Shown: positions 20,869 through 30,975 of the stretch, in pieces
Numbering within the stretch: position 1 is the stretch's first letter
How the letters are laid out: the number at the start of each line of letters is the position of its first letter
DNA from: Nitratireductor kimnyeongensis
GTDB taxonomy: Bacteria > Pseudomonadota > Alphaproteobacteria > Rhizobiales > Rhizobiaceae
Length of the DNA stretch: 64,000 bases
Assembly (NCBI RefSeq): GCF_019891395.1
Contig: NZ_CP078143.1
Location: forward strand, 3,361,001 to 3,425,000
Direction: 5' to 3'
Translations under genes and position numbers: made by a program
Notes under the pieces: generated by a model
Told to the model about the DNA's origin: nothing
The model's input: the letters and a program-made list of their open reading frames with translations, nothing else
Databases searched by the model: none

Positions 20869-22854
20869 ATGTATCAAGCGATCGTATTTCTCCCGCTTAT
20901 CGGCTTTCTGATTGCCGGGCTGTTCGGCCGCTCCATCGGCGCGAAGGGATCCGAGCTGATCACCAGCGGTCTGATGGTCATTGTCGCGCTTCTGTCCTGG
21001 GTGGCCTTCTTTTCGGTCGCCATGGGCAGCGGCGAGGCATTCACCGTGCCGCTCCTTTCCTTCATCACCTCGGGCAATCTGGATGTGTCCTGGGCGATCC
21101 GCGTCGACACGCTGACCGCTGTCATGCTGATCGTGGTCAACACGGTTTCGGCGCTGGTTCACATCTATTCGATCGGCTACATGCACCACGATCCGCATCG
21201 GCCGCGCTTCTTCGCCTATCTGTCGCTCTTCACCTTCGCCATGCTGATGCTGGTGACATCGGACAATCTGGTTCAGATGTTCTTCGGCTGGGAAGGTGTG
21301 GGACTGGCCTCCTATCTCCTGATCGGCTTCTGGTTCAAGAAGCCTTCGGCCAATGCCGCAGCCATGAAGGCATTCATCGTCAACCGTGTCGGCGATTTCG
21401 GCTTTCTGCTCGGCATCTTCGGCGTTTACATGCTGTTCGGTTCGGTGAACTTCAGCACGATCTTCGCAAATGCGGCCACCTATCTGCCCGCTGAAGGCGC
21501 AGAGGCAGGCGAGCCGGTTCTCACCTTCCTCGGATACGCGCTGGACAAGGGCGGCGCGCTGACGGCGATCTGTCTGCTTCTGTTCATGGGCGCCATGGGC
21601 AAGTCCGCGCAGGTGCCGCTGCACACATGGCTGCCGGACGCGATGGAAGGCCCGACGCCGGTTTCTGCCCTCATTCACGCAGCCACCATGGTGACGGCAG
21701 GTGTCTTCATGGTCGCGCGCCTGTCGCCGATCTTCGAATTGTCGCACACGGCTCTCACGGTCGTCACGTTCGTCGGTGCGTTCACGGCCTTTTTCGCGGC
21801 GACCGTCGGTCTCGTGCAGAACGACATCAAGCGCGTCATCGCCTATTCGACCTGTTCGCAGCTCGGCTATATGTTCGTGGCCCTTGGCACCGGCTTTTAC
21901 AGCGCGGCCATCTTCCATCTGTTCACGCACGCCTTCTTCAAGGCGCTCCTGTTCCTGGGCTCCGGTTCGGTCATCCATGCCGTTTCCGACGAGCAGGACA
22001 TGCGCAAGATGGGCGGCTTGCGGAAGCATATCCCGCAGACCTACTGGATGATGATCATCGGCACGATCGCACTCACGGGTGTTGGCATTCCGATGACCGT
22101 CATCGGTACGGCAGGTTTCTTCTCCAAGGATGCGATCATCGAAGGCGCATTCGCCGCCGAGAACTACTTCGCCATGTTCTCCTTTATCATGCTCACCGTG
22201 GCTGCCGTCTTCACGAGCTTCTATTCGTGGCGTCTGATCTTCATGACCTTCCACGGCAAGCCGCGCGCTTCCGCTGATGTGATGCACCATGTGCATGAAT
22301 CGCCGCTGGTCATGCTCGTGCCGCTGTTCATCCTGGCTGCCGGTGCGCTGTTCGCAGGCGTTGCCTTCAGTGAGTTCTTTGTCGGCCATGACTACGCGCA
22401 TTTTTGGAAGGGCGCGCTCTTCACATTGCCGGACAACCACATGCTGGAAGAATTCCACCACGTGCCGGTCTGGGTGAAGCTTGCTCCGTTCGTCGCGATG
22501 CTTCTTGGCCTTTATGTTGCCTGGGTTTATTACATCCGATCTCCGGAACGACCCAAGCAGTTGGCCAGACAGTTCAGCGGGCTTTACACCTTCCTGCTCA
22601 ACAAGTGGTATTTCGACGAACTCTATGACTTCCTGTTCGTTCGCCCGGCCAAGCGCCTCGGCCACTTCCTGTGGAAGAAGGGCGACGGCATGGTCATCGA
22701 CGGTCTCGGCCCGGATGGCATTTCGGCCCGTGTGGTTGATGTGACCAACCGGATCGTCAAGCTGCAGAGCGGCTATCTCTATCACTACGCCTTCGCCATG
22801 CTCATCGGCGTTGCTGCCCTCGTTACCTGGATGATGCTTGGAGGCACGTTCTAA
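20869..22854 (+). CDS. nuoL: NADH-quinone oxidoreductase subunit L
   Basis: NuoL (ND5) is the distal antiporter-like proton-pumping subunit with the long lateral helix. The 661-residue product shows [18 protein letters not shown], the lysine helix region [32 protein letters not shown] and C-terminal helices after residue 540. Normal length. The opposite strand has a very long open frame across it, which I treat as a codon-bias shadow. Confidence 0.97.
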   Translation: MYQAIVFLPLIGFLIAGLFGRSIGAKGSELITSGLMVIVALLSWVAFFSVAMGSGEAFTVPLLSFITSGNLDVSWAIRVDTLTAVMLIVVNTVSALVHIYSIGYMHHDPHRPRFFAYLSLFTFAMLMLVTSDNLVQMFFGWEGVGLASYLLIGFWFKKPSANAAAMKAFIVNRVGDFGFLLGIFGVYMLFGSVNFSTIFANAATYLPAEGAEAGEPVLTFLGYALDKGGALTAICLLLFMGAMGKSAQVPLHTWLPDAMEGPTPVSALIHAATMVTAGVFMVARLSPIFELSHTALTVVTFVGAFTAFFAATVGLVQNDIKRVIAYSTCSQLGYMFVALGTGFYSAAIFHLFTHAFFKALLFLGSGSVIHAVSDEQDMRKMGGLRKHIPQTYWMMIIGTIALTGVGIPMTVIGTAGFFSKDAIIEGAFAAENYFAMFSFIMLTVAAVFTSFYSWRLIFMTFHGKPRASADVMHHVHESPLVMLVPLFILAAGALFAGVAFSEFFVGHDYAHFWKGALFTLPDNHMLEEFHHVPVWVKLAPFVAMLLGLYVAWVYYIRSPERPKQLARQFSGLYTFLLNKWYFDELYDFLFVRPAKRLGHFLWKKGDGMVIDGLGPDGISARVVDVTNRIVKLQSGYLYHYAFAMLIGVAALVTWMMLGGTF

Positions 22855-22857
22855 GCC

Positions 22858-24372
22858 ATGACCGACTGGCCAATTCTTTCCACGGTCACCTTCCTGCCGC
22901 TGGTGGGTGCGCTTCTCATCCTCCTGATCCGGGAGGACGGTGCCGGTGCGCGCCGCAACATTCGCAATGTCGCGCTTCTGACGACGGTTTTCACCTTCGT
23001 CCTGTCGCTCTTCATCTGGATCGGGTTCGATGCGTCGACACCCGGCTTCCAGATGGTGGAAAAGCAGGAATGGCTGGGCTCCGGCATTTCCTATCACATG
23101 GGTGTCGACGGCATCTCCATGCTGTTCGTCATTCTGACCACTTTCCTGATGCCGCTGTGCGTTCTGGCGAGTTGGGAAGCGGTGGACCATCGGGTCAAGG
23201 AATACATGATCGCGTTCCTGATTCTGGAAACGCTTATGATCGGTGTGTTCTGCGCGCTCGACATCGTGCTCTTCTACGTGTTCTTCGAGGCGGGCCTCAT
23301 TCCGATGTTCATCATCATCGGCGTGTGGGGCGGCAAGCGGCGCGTCTATGCGAGCTTCAAGTTCTTCCTCTACACGCTGCTTGGCTCCGTGCTGATGTTG
23401 CTTGCCATGATGGCGATGTACTGGCAGGCCGGAACGACGGACATCCCGACGCTTCTGACCCATGTCTTCCCCGAAGGTATGCAATACTGGCTATGGGTTG
23501 CCTTCTTCGCGTCCTTCGCGGTGAAGATGCCCATGTGGCCGGTCCACACCTGGTTGCCCGACGCGCACGTGGAGGCGCCGACGGCAGGCTCGGTCATCCT
23601 TGCAGGCATCCTGTTGAAGATGGGCGGTTACGGCTTCCTGCGCTTCTCGCTGCCCATGTTCCCGGTCGCGTCCATCGATTTGGCACCGCTTGTCTTCACC
23701 CTGTCTGTCATCGCCATCGTCTACACATCGCTGGTGGCGCTGATGCAGGAGGACATCAAGAAGCTGATCGCCTATTCCTCGGTCGCCCATATGGGTTTCG
23801 TCACCATGGGCATTTTCGCGATCAACGAGCAGGGCGTGCAGGGAGCGATCTTCCAGATGCTCTCGCACGGGCTTGTCTCGGGCGCGCTCTTCCTGTGTGT
23901 CGGCGTCATCTATGACCGCATGCACACACGCGAGATCGCGGCCTATGGCGGCCTGGTCAACAACATGCCCAAATATGCCACCGTGTTCATGATCTTCACC
24001 ATGGCAAATGTTGGCCTGCCGGGCACCAGCGGCTTCGTCGGCGAGTTCCTGACGCTTCTGTCGGTGTTCAAGGTCAACACCTGGGTTGCGCTCTTCGCGA
24101 CAACCGGTGTCATCCTGTCGGCTGGCTATGCGCTCTGGCTCTATCGCCGGGTTGTGTTCGGCTCGCTGACCAAGGAGAGCCTGAAGGGCATGCTCGACCT
24201 CTCCGCACGCGAGAAGCTGATCCTCTACCCGCTGGTGGTTCTGGTCATCTTCTTCGGTGTCTACCCGGCACCGATCCTCGATGCGACGGCGGTTTCGGTC
24301 GAAGCACTTGTGAACAATGTCTCCCTGTCGGCCGACATGGCACGGGAAGCGGCAACGGCTGCCGCGCAGTAA
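22858..24372 (+). CDS. nuoM: NADH-quinone oxidoreductase subunit M
   Basis: NuoM (ND4) is the second antiporter-like pumping subunit. The 504-residue product contains the conserved [18 protein letters not shown] (with the pathway Glu), [24 protein letters not shown] and the [13 protein letters not shown] helix. It starts 3 bases after nuoL. Confidence 0.97.
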   Translation: MTDWPILSTVTFLPLVGALLILLIREDGAGARRNIRNVALLTTVFTFVLSLFIWIGFDASTPGFQMVEKQEWLGSGISYHMGVDGISMLFVILTTFLMPLCVLASWEAVDHRVKEYMIAFLILETLMIGVFCALDIVLFYVFFEAGLIPMFIIIGVWGGKRRVYASFKFFLYTLLGSVLMLLAMMAMYWQAGTTDIPTLLTHVFPEGMQYWLWVAFFASFAVKMPMWPVHTWLPDAHVEAPTAGSVILAGILLKMGGYGFLRFSLPMFPVASIDLAPLVFTLSVIAIVYTSLVALMQEDIKKLIAYSSVAHMGFVTMGIFAINEQGVQGAIFQMLSHGLVSGALFLCVGVIYDRMHTREIAAYGGLVNNMPKYATVFMIFTMANVGLPGTSGFVGEFLTLLSVFKVNTWVALFATTGVILSAGYALWLYRRVVFGSLTKESLKGMLDLSAREKLILYPLVVLVIFFGVYPAPILDATAVSVEALVNNVSLSADMAREAATAAAQ

Positions 24373-24387
24373 ACGGATTGAAAGCGA

Positions 24388-25824
24388 ATGACGCCTGATC
24401 TGACGATAAGCCTGATCCTTGCAACGCCGGAGTTGGTGCTGGCGATGGGCGCCATGGCGCTCCTGATGGTCGGTGTCTTTTCCGGCCCCCGCGCCAATTC
24501 CACCGTTACCGGCCTCGCGGTCGCGCTTCTGGTTGCCGTAATCGCGCTTATGGTGATCTTCCCGGCCGATGGCCGCGCCTTTGGCGGTGCCTTTGTGAGC
24601 GATGCGTTCGCGCGCTTCATGAAGATCCTGACGCTGGTCGGTTCCGTTGTGACGCTCGTCATGTCGGTCGGTTTTGCCAAGGCGGAGAAGTTCGACAAGT
24701 TCGAGTTCCCGGTTCTCATCATGCTGGCCACGCTTGGCATGATGCTGATGATCTCGGCCAATGACATGATCGCGCTCTATCTCGGCCTCGAGCTTCAGTC
24801 GCTCGCACTCTATGTCGTTGCCGCCATCAACCGCGACAGCGCACGCTCTACCGAGGCGGGCCTGAAATACTTTGTTCTGGGCGCGCTCTCTTCGGGCATG
24901 ATGCTTTACGGCATTTCGCTGGTCTACGGCTACACCGGCAACACCGGCTTCGACGTCATTGCCGCAACGCTGACAGGCGCGGAGCGACAGCTCGGTCTGG
25001 TCTTCGGTCTGGTCTTCGTGCTTGCGGGGCTCGCCTTCAAGATCTCTGCCGTGCCGTTCCACATGTGGACACCGGACGTTTATGAAGGCGCGCCAACCCC
25101 GGTGACAGCCTTCTTCGCCGCCGCCCCCAAAATGGCCGCCATGGCGCTTCTGGTGCGTGTCACCATGGGGGCGTTCGAGCCGATTGCCAGCGACTGGCAA
25201 CAGATCATTGTCTTCATTGCAATCGCCTCCATGATCCTTGGCGCTTTCGCGGCCATCGGCCAGCGCAACATCAAGCGCCTGATGGCCTATTCCTCCATCG
25301 GCCATGTGGGCTATGCGCTTGTCGGTCTTGCGGCAAACTCCGAGGCGGGCGTGAAGGGTGTGGCGATCTACATGCTCATCTATCTGGCCATGACGCTCGG
25401 CACCTTTGCCGTGATCCTGGCCATGCGTCGCAATGACGGAAATGTCGAGCAGATCGACGATCTGGCGGGCCTTTCTTCGACCAATCCGATGATGGCCACG
25501 ATCATGACCATTCTCATGTTCTCGCTGGCAGGCATTCCGCCGCTCGCTGGCTTCTGGGGAAAATGGTACGTGTTCCTCGCAGCCATCGACGCCAAGCTCT
25601 ATGCGCTTGCAGTCATCGGCGTGGTGAGCTCGGTGGTCGGCGCGTTCTATTATCTGCGCGTTATCAAAATCATGTGGTTTGACGAATCGGCGGGCGGTTT
25701 CCAACCGATGGCGGGCGAATTGCGCTTCGTCATGCTCCTGTCGGGCGCCTTCGTGCTGCTCTACGTTTTGATCGGTGGCCCTGTCGGGCGCTTTGCCGAG
25801 GCCGCCGCAAAGACCTTCTTCTAG
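24388..25824 (+). CDS. nuoN: NADH-quinone oxidoreductase subunit N
   Basis: NuoN (ND2) is the third antiporter-like subunit. The 478-residue product has [19 protein letters not shown] (pathway Glu), [25 protein letters not shown] and [18 protein letters not shown]. It closes the nuo operon; birA starts 3 bases later on the same strand, so read-through is likely. Confidence 0.97.
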   Translation: MTPDLTISLILATPELVLAMGAMALLMVGVFSGPRANSTVTGLAVALLVAVIALMVIFPADGRAFGGAFVSDAFARFMKILTLVGSVVTLVMSVGFAKAEKFDKFEFPVLIMLATLGMMLMISANDMIALYLGLELQSLALYVVAAINRDSARSTEAGLKYFVLGALSSGMMLYGISLVYGYTGNTGFDVIAATLTGAERQLGLVFGLVFVLAGLAFKISAVPFHMWTPDVYEGAPTPVTAFFAAAPKMAAMALLVRVTMGAFEPIASDWQQIIVFIAIASMILGAFAAIGQRNIKRLMAYSSIGHVGYALVGLAANSEAGVKGVAIYMLIYLAMTLGTFAVILAMRRNDGNVEQIDDLAGLSSTNPMMATIMTILMFSLAGIPPLAGFWGKWYVFLAAIDAKLYALAVIGVVSSVVGAFYYLRVIKIMWFDESAGGFQPMAGELRFVMLLSGAFVLLYVLIGGPVGRFAEAAAKTFF

Positions 25825-25827
25825 GTC

Positions 25828-26652
25828 ATGGCCTTTCGTCTGGCGCCGTCGGCGGAAACAGCCGGTTATCGGCTGGAAGCGCATGAGAGCGTCGGCTCCA
25901 CCAATGCGCTGGCGCTCGATCATGCGCGTGCCGGCGACCCGGGCAATCTGTGGGTTGTCGCGTCGAGACAGGAAAGCGGGCGCGGACGCCGCGGTCGTGA
26001 ATGGGCGACACCGTCGGGCAATCTTGCTGCCACGCTTCTGAATGTGGGGCATTTTGAACCGGCCACAGCCGCCACGCTCGGCTTTGTTGCAGGGCTGGCC
26101 CTCTCCGATGCGCTTTTGGCAGTCGTGCCGGAAAAACGCATCGCCGTTGCTGCCGATGGCGGCGACATGCCCGGCGGGCGCTTTGCGCTCAAATGGCCGA
26201 ACGACGTTCTGGCCGACGGGGCGAAGCTTTCCGGCATTCTTCTGGAATCGACCATCCTACCCGATGGTCGTTTTGCCATCGCGGTGGGCATTGGCGTGAA
26301 CGTTGTCTCTCACCCGGACAACACGCCATACCCGGCCACCTCGCTTAAGGCGTTGGGGTTTGGCGGCGATGCGGGCGAGCTGTTCCTTGCGCTTTCAGAC
26401 GCCTGGGTCGATAACAGTCGCCTTTGGAATGGCGGGCGCGGGCTCGATGCCATTCGCAGCCGCTGGCTGAAAAGAGCGGCAGGGCTCGGCACACAGGTAT
26501 CGATCCGTGTCGACGGCCGCGTGGCGCGCGGCACATTCGAGACCATCGACGAGGCTTGTCGCTTCGTCATCCGCGAGCCGGATGGTTCATTGTTGAGAAT
26601 CGCAGCAGGCGACGTGCATTTCGGCGCGGTTGCTTCTGCGCAGGCAGATTAA
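25828..26652 (+). CDS. birA: Biotin--[acetyl-CoA-carboxylase] ligase
   Basis: BirA attaches biotin to the carrier domain of acetyl-CoA carboxylase and similar enzymes. The 274-residue product has the ligase motifs SVGSTNALALDHA, RQESGRGRRGREW (biotinyl-AMP loop) and LKWPNDVLADGAKLSGIL, and a small C-terminal domain. It lacks the N-terminal winged helix of E. coli BirA, so it should not regulate transcription. It is embedded between nuoN and rnj, as in many rhizobia. Confidence 0.95.
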   Translation: MAFRLAPSAETAGYRLEAHESVGSTNALALDHARAGDPGNLWVVASRQESGRGRRGREWATPSGNLAATLLNVGHFEPATAATLGFVAGLALSDALLAVVPEKRIAVAADGGDMPGGRFALKWPNDVLADGAKLSGILLESTILPDGRFAIAVGIGVNVVSHPDNTPYPATSLKALGFGGDAGELFLALSDAWVDNSRLWNGGRGLDAIRSRWLKRAAGLGTQVSIRVDGRVARGTFETIDEACRFVIREPDGSLLRIAAGDVHFGAVASAQAD

Positions 26653-26665
26653 GAGAAGGGGACCC

Positions 26666-28369
26666 ATGGCGCGTTCCAGCACAAAAAAGCCGGCCAAGAG
26701 CGGCGATCTGAAGAATGCCGAGCTGGTTTTCTGCCCGCTTGGCGGTGTCGGCGAGATCGGCATGAATTTTGGCCTCTACGGGTTTGGACCCGCCGGAAAA
26801 CGGGAATGGATCGTTGTCGATTGCGGCGTCACCTTTCCGGGGCCCGAGCTTCCGGGCGTCGATCTGGTTCTGCCCGACATCAGCTTCATTCGCGGAGAGG
26901 TCGATCGGCTGCGTGGCATCGTGATCACCCACGCGCATGAAGATCACTATGGCGCCGTGCTCGATCTCTGGCCACTGCTCAAGGCCGATGTCTGGATGAC
27001 GCCTTTTGCAGCCGGCTTGCTCGACGCCAAGCGCCAGTCCGAATCCGGTGCACCCGACGTTCCGGTGAAGATCTTCAGGGCCGGAGAAACCTTCGAGATC
27101 GGTCCGTTCAGCATTGAGGCCGTTGCCGTCGCGCACTCCATTCCCGAGCCGGTCTCACTCGCCATCACCACGCCGCTCGGCACCGTGGTGCACACGGGCG
27201 ACTGGAAGATCGACCCGGCTCCCGCCATCGGTCCCAAGACCGACGAGGCGCGCTTCCGCGCAATCGGCGACAACGGCGTTCTGGCACTCGTCTGCGATTC
27301 CACCAACGCCATGCGCGAAGGCGAATCGCCCACCGAACAGGCGGTGGGTGAAGGGTTGAAGGAAGTGATCGAGGCGGCATCGGGCCGTGTCGTCGTCACC
27401 ACTTTTTCCTCAAATGTCGGGCGCATTCGCTCCATCGCGGAAGCCGCGCGCGATACCGGCCGCCAGCTTCTCGTTCTCGGCCGCTCCATGAAACGCGTCA
27501 TCGATGTGGCCACGGAACTCGGCTATCTCGACGGCCTGCCGGACTATCTGGATGAGGACGAGTTCCAGCACGTCCCGCGCAACAAGGTCGTGGTGCTGTG
27601 CACGGGAAGTCAGGGTGAAAGCCGCGCCGCCCTCGCCAAGCTTGCTCGCGACGAGATGCGCAATGTTGCGCTAACGGCCGGCGACACGGTCGTCTATTCT
27701 TCGCGCCTCATTCCCGGCAACGAAAAAGCGGTTCTGGAAACCAAGAACCGCCTGATCGAGATGGGCATCGAGATCATCGAGGATGATGATGCGCTGGTCC
27801 ATGTGTCCGGACACCCACGCCGCAGTGAATTGAAGCGGATGTATTCCTGGGTGCGTCCGCAGATCCTCGTACCGGTGCATGGCGAGGCCGCGCATCTGGT
27901 GGCGCAGGGCTCGCTCGGCGCCATGGAAGGCATTCCAGAGGTCACGCAGGTGCGCAATGGCGACATGTTGCGCCTTGCACCCGGAGCGGCGGAAATCATC
28001 GGCGAGGTTCAGCATGGGCGTTTCTTCAAGGACGGTCGGCTTCTCGGCGACGATGAGGAGATGGGCATCCGTGATCGCCGCAAGCTCTCTTATGCCGGCC
28101 ATGTCGTGCTCAATGTCGTGCTTGATGAGCGCTTCAATCTCGACGGCGACCCGGATATCGTCGCCATCGGTGTGGCCGAACGTGACGCGCGGGGAGAGCT
28201 TCTCGAGGACATCATGCTGGACGCGGCGTCCGGTGCATTGCGCAGCATACCTCGAAACCGCCGCAAGGATCTCGACCTGGTGTCGGAATCGGTTCGCCGC
28301 GCGGTGCGCAATGCGGCAAATGCCGCATGGGGCAAAAAGCCCATTGTGACGGTCTTCGTCACACAATAA
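26666..28369 (+). CDS. rnj: Ribonuclease J
   Basis: A metallo-beta-lactamase RNase with 5' exo- and endonuclease activity in RNA processing. The 567-residue product has the zinc-site motif THAHEDHYGAV near residue 84, VVHTGDWKIDP, the beta-CASP region with LCTGSQGESRAAL, and HVSGHPRRSELKRMYSWVRPQILVPVHGEAAHL. The ATG at 26666 was chosen because AGAAGGGGACCC precedes it. The gene continues the nuo-birA transcript. Confidence 0.95.
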   Translation: MARSSTKKPAKSGDLKNAELVFCPLGGVGEIGMNFGLYGFGPAGKREWIVVDCGVTFPGPELPGVDLVLPDISFIRGEVDRLRGIVITHAHEDHYGAVLDLWPLLKADVWMTPFAAGLLDAKRQSESGAPDVPVKIFRAGETFEIGPFSIEAVAVAHSIPEPVSLAITTPLGTVVHTGDWKIDPAPAIGPKTDEARFRAIGDNGVLALVCDSTNAMREGESPTEQAVGEGLKEVIEAASGRVVVTTFSSNVGRIRSIAEAARDTGRQLLVLGRSMKRVIDVATELGYLDGLPDYLDEDEFQHVPRNKVVVLCTGSQGESRAALAKLARDEMRNVALTAGDTVVYSSRLIPGNEKAVLETKNRLIEMGIEIIEDDDALVHVSGHPRRSELKRMYSWVRPQILVPVHGEAAHLVAQGSLGAMEGIPEVTQVRNGDMLRLAPGAAEIIGEVQHGRFFKDGRLLGDDEEMGIRDRRKLSYAGHVVLNVVLDERFNLDGDPDIVAIGVAERDARGELLEDIMLDAASGALRSIPRNRRKDLDLVSESVRRAVRNAANAAWGKKPIVTVFVTQ

Positions 28370-28421
28370 GCAAAGGGGTGGGGTGCCAGTCACCTCACCG
28401 CATTGCAGGAGATGTCAGCCG

Positions 28422-28826
28422 ATGCTTGGAAAGCTCAATCACGTGGCAATTGCCGTGCCTGATCTTGAGAAGGCGTCGGCCCTTTATCGCGATACGCTGG
28501 GCGCAAAGGTTTCTGCACCACAGGCCTTGCCCGAGCACGGTGTCACGGTGGTCTTCATCGAACTCGACAACACCAAAGTCGAGCTACTGGAGCCGCTTGG
28601 CGAAGGATCGCCGATTGCCGGCTTTCTGTCAAAGAACCCGGACGGCGGCATGCATCATATTTGCTATGAGGTGGCCGACATCATGGCCGCGCGCGACCGG
28701 TTAAAGGCTGATGGCGCACGCATTCTTGGAGATGGAAAGCCGAAGATTGGTGCCCATGGCAAGCCGGTCCTCTTCCTGCACCCCAAGGATTTTGCTGGCA
28801 CCCTTGTCGAACTCGAACAGGTCTGA
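28422..28826 (+). CDS. mce: Methylmalonyl-CoA epimerase
   Basis: This vicinal-oxygen-chelate enzyme interconverts the two epimers of methylmalonyl-CoA in propionate breakdown. The 134-residue product MLGKLNHVAIAVPDLEKA... has metal ligands in the pattern of the family: His in KLNHVAIAV, a second His in MHHICYEV and Glu in LVELEQV. Start at 28422 after AGGAG; an upstream in-frame start at 28383 lacks a good site. It sits after rnj, as in related genomes. Confidence 0.9.
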   Translation: MLGKLNHVAIAVPDLEKASALYRDTLGAKVSAPQALPEHGVTVVFIELDNTKVELLEPLGEGSPIAGFLSKNPDGGMHHICYEVADIMAARDRLKADGARILGDGKPKIGAHGKPVLFLHPKDFAGTLVELEQV

Positions 28827-28835
28827 GGTTCACCA

Positions 28836-29105
28836 ATGGGCTGGGTTTCCCTTCTCGCCGTGTTTTTCATCGTCTGGTGGACCGTGCTTTTCATCGCACT
28901 GCCGTTCGGCCTGCGCACACAGGAAGAAGACGGTGAGGTGACGCTCGGCACCACCGAAAGCGCTCCGCGCGGGGCCCACATGCTGCGTGCACTCATCCGC
29001 ACGACGATCATCGCCCTGATCATCTGCGGGCTGCTGGTTCTTGTCACACGCGGACTGGGGTACTCGTTTGACGACATCCCAAGGGTCGTGCCCAGGTTCG
29101 ACTGA
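28836..29105 (+). CDS. DUF1467 family membrane protein
   Basis: The 89-residue protein has two membrane helices (about residues 3-25 and 52-72) and the typical DUF1467 opening GWVSLLAVFFIVWWTVLFIALPFG with the QEEDGEV loop. Function unknown. It lies 9 bases after mce and in alphaproteobacteria is usually found between this gene and proS, which supports the call. Confidence 0.85.
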   Translation: MGWVSLLAVFFIVWWTVLFIALPFGLRTQEEDGEVTLGTTESAPRGAHMLRALIRTTIIALIICGLLVLVTRGLGYSFDDIPRVVPRFD

Positions 29106-29213
29106 AACCGTCGTTTACGGTCACAGAAACCGTTTCGAACGCACCACGAAATCTTCGATCATGAAGGGTGTCCAGGCCCTGGACAATGGATGGGGCAGGG
29201 ACAGTATCCCCCC

Positions 29214-29372
29214 AAAAAAAATGCAAGGCCAAAAGGCCTTGCTAACTCAACGCGTCCGATCCTTTGCCGTATCATCGTCGGCGGCTGCGAGTTACCGCGC
29301 CTGGACCGCATCCTCCCAAGACTTTGACCGCGTAATGAGGATGAATTTCAGCTTCACCCTCTTGTTATGGGA
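29214..29372 (-). ncRNA. Candidate intergenic sRNA upstream of proS
   Basis: A promoter on the minus strand (CGTGAC at 29407-29402, 17 bases, TCTATG at 29384-29379) and a strong terminator (GCAAGGCC/GGCCTTGC, 29242-29223, then eight or more Ts) bracket about 158 bases. The region between contains stable-looking hairpins, including CCCTC...GAGGG at the 5' end and CATCCTC...GAGGATG. A 29-codon frame starting ATGGTGCCC overlaps it, but its ATG falls in the -10 element and has no Shine-Dalgarno sequence. Rhizobial intergenic sRNA families of about 150 nt (such as the alpha-r45 type) are worth testing; I cannot confirm membership. Confidence 0.55.
29223..29242 (-). terminator. Rho-independent terminator on the minus strand
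   Basis: An 8-bp perfect stem (GCAAGGCC with GGCCTTGC) around a 4-base loop, followed on the minus strand by ATTTTTTTT. No minus-strand protein gene ends here, which is why an sRNA is proposed. Confidence 0.85.
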
Positions 29373-29377
29373 GGGCA

Positions 29378-29407
29378 CCATAGAGCAAGTTGAGACGAAA
29401 TGTCACG
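29378..29407 (-). promoter_or_regulatory. Promoter of the candidate sRNA
   Basis: On the minus strand CGTGAC (29407-29402) and TCTATGG (29384-29378) have a 17-base spacer, resembling the alphaproteobacterial housekeeping promoter and predicting a start near 29372. Confidence 0.5.
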
Positions 29408-29596
29408 AGGAAAATTGCCTTTGAAATGCATTGTTATCGAATTGCCTTGTGGTGGCGGTTTCGAACGGCGGAGCTTTGGCTCGTCATATGGCTTCGGCTT
29501 TTCATTCCGTTGCGAAATGGTTAAGACACCGGCCTCGAACCGTTTGTCATTTTGATTCCGAACAGGCTCTCCCGAGCCGCTTCCATGGATACGTTT

Positions 29597-30928
29597 ATGC
29601 GACTGTCGCGCTACTTCCTGCCGATCCTGAAAGAAACCCCGCGTGAGGCCGAAATCGTCTCGCACCGTCTGATGCTGCGTGCCGGCATGATCCGCCAGCA
29701 GGGCGCCGGGAGCTTTTCGTGGCTGCCTCTGGGCAAGCGCGTTCTTGACAAGGTCAATCAGATCATCCGCGAGGAGCAGAACCGGGCAGGGGCGCAGGAA
29801 ATTCTGATGCCCACGATCCAGTCGGCCGATCTTTGGATGGAGAGCGGGCGCTACGACGATTACGGTAAGGAGATGCTGCGCATCACCGACCGGCACGAGC
29901 GCAAGATGCTCTACGGTCCGACCAATGAAGAGATGGTGACCGACATCTTCCGCTCCTATGTCAAATCCTACAAGGATCTGCCGCTCAATCTCTATCACAT
30001 ACAATGGAAGTTCCGAGACGAGGTGCGCCCGCGCTTCGGTGTGATGCGTTCGCGCGAGTTCCTGATGAAGGACGCCTATTCCTTCGATCTCGACTTCGAG
30101 GGCGCAAAGGCCGCCTACAACCGCATGTTCGTTGCCTATTTGCGCACATTCGCACGCATGGGCCTGCAGGCGATCCCGATGCGCGCCGACACCGGCCCCA
30201 TTGGCGGCGATCTGAGCCACGAATTCATCATTCTGGCTTCTACCGGCGAAAGTGAAGTCTTCTGCCGCAAGGAGTTCCTTGAACTCCAGGTGCCGGGCGC
30301 GGATGTCGATTTCGGCAATGACGCGGAGATCGCCGACATCGTCGCCACCTGGACCACGCCCTATGCGGCGACCGACGAAATGCACGACGAAGTCGCCTGG
30401 GACGCCATTTCCGAGGATGAGAAGGTTTCTGCGCGGGGCATCGAAGTCGGCCATATTTTCCACTTCGGCACCAAGTATTCCAAGCCCATGAACGCGACCG
30501 TCACCGGTCCGGACGGCAAGGAGCATCATGTGTCGATGGGATCTTACGGAATTGGCCCGAGCCGCCTTCTGGCCGCCATCATCGAGGCGAGCCATGATGA
30601 AAACGGCATTATCTGGCCGGAGAGTGTCGCGCCGTTCGATGTAGGCCTGATCAACATGAAGGTGGGCGATGAAGCCTGCGACCGCATTTGCGAAGACCTT
30701 TATGGAAAACTGCAAACTGCGGGTAAGGACGTGCTTTATGACGATACGGACCAGCGCGCCGGCGGCAAGTTTGCCACCGCGGATCTGATCGGTCTTCCCT
30801 GGCAATTGGTGGTCGGCCCGCGCGGTGTCGCCAATGGCGAGGTGGAGCTCAAGAACCGAGCCTCCGGTGAGCGGGTCTCCCTGTCGGTCGAGGATGCGCT
30901 CAACCGTCTCGCTCAGGGCACCGCATGA
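29597..30928 (+). CDS. proS: Prolyl-tRNA synthetase (short alphaproteobacterial type)
   Basis: This class II synthetase charges tRNA-Pro. The 443-residue product [21 protein letters not shown]... contains motif 1 and 2 regions ([42 protein letters not shown]) and motif 3 ([21 protein letters not shown]), then an anticodon-binding domain. The long editing insertion of E. coli ProS is missing, as is normal for the short alphaproteobacterial form. The ATG at 29597 fits homologues; ATG 29585 is an alternative that adds four residues. The gene precedes lolC on the same strand. Confidence 0.95.
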   Translation: MRLSRYFLPILKETPREAEIVSHRLMLRAGMIRQQGAGSFSWLPLGKRVLDKVNQIIREEQNRAGAQEILMPTIQSADLWMESGRYDDYGKEMLRITDRHERKMLYGPTNEEMVTDIFRSYVKSYKDLPLNLYHIQWKFRDEVRPRFGVMRSREFLMKDAYSFDLDFEGAKAAYNRMFVAYLRTFARMGLQAIPMRADTGPIGGDLSHEFIILASTGESEVFCRKEFLELQVPGADVDFGNDAEIADIVATWTTPYAATDEMHDEVAWDAISEDEKVSARGIEVGHIFHFGTKYSKPMNATVTGPDGKEHHVSMGSYGIGPSRLLAAIIEASHDENGIIWPESVAPFDVGLINMKVGDEACDRICEDLYGKLQTAGKDVLYDDTDQRAGGKFATADLIGLPWQLVVGPRGVANGEVELKNRASGERVSLSVEDALNRLAQGTA

Positions 30929-30975
30929 GGCGGTGCAGCGATTTTCGTCCGCGCAACAGCCTTTGAGGTCGAGCC

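Noticed and set aside
20839..23484. Antisense open frame of 881 codons opposite nuoK-nuoL-nuoM
   Set aside because: Its product is extremely rich in His, Asp, Glu, Gln and Arg, the pattern expected from the complement of membrane-protein codons in GC-rich DNA. It has no domain and runs across several genes.
23491..26052. Antisense open frame of 853 codons opposite nuoM-nuoN-birA
   Set aside because: Same charge-biased composition, no ribosome binding site or domain; nuoM, nuoN and birA on the plus strand are unmistakable.
29354..30805. Antisense frame of 483 codons opposite proS
   Set aside because: proS is certain on the plus strand; the antisense product has no recognisable family and overlaps the sRNA promoter.
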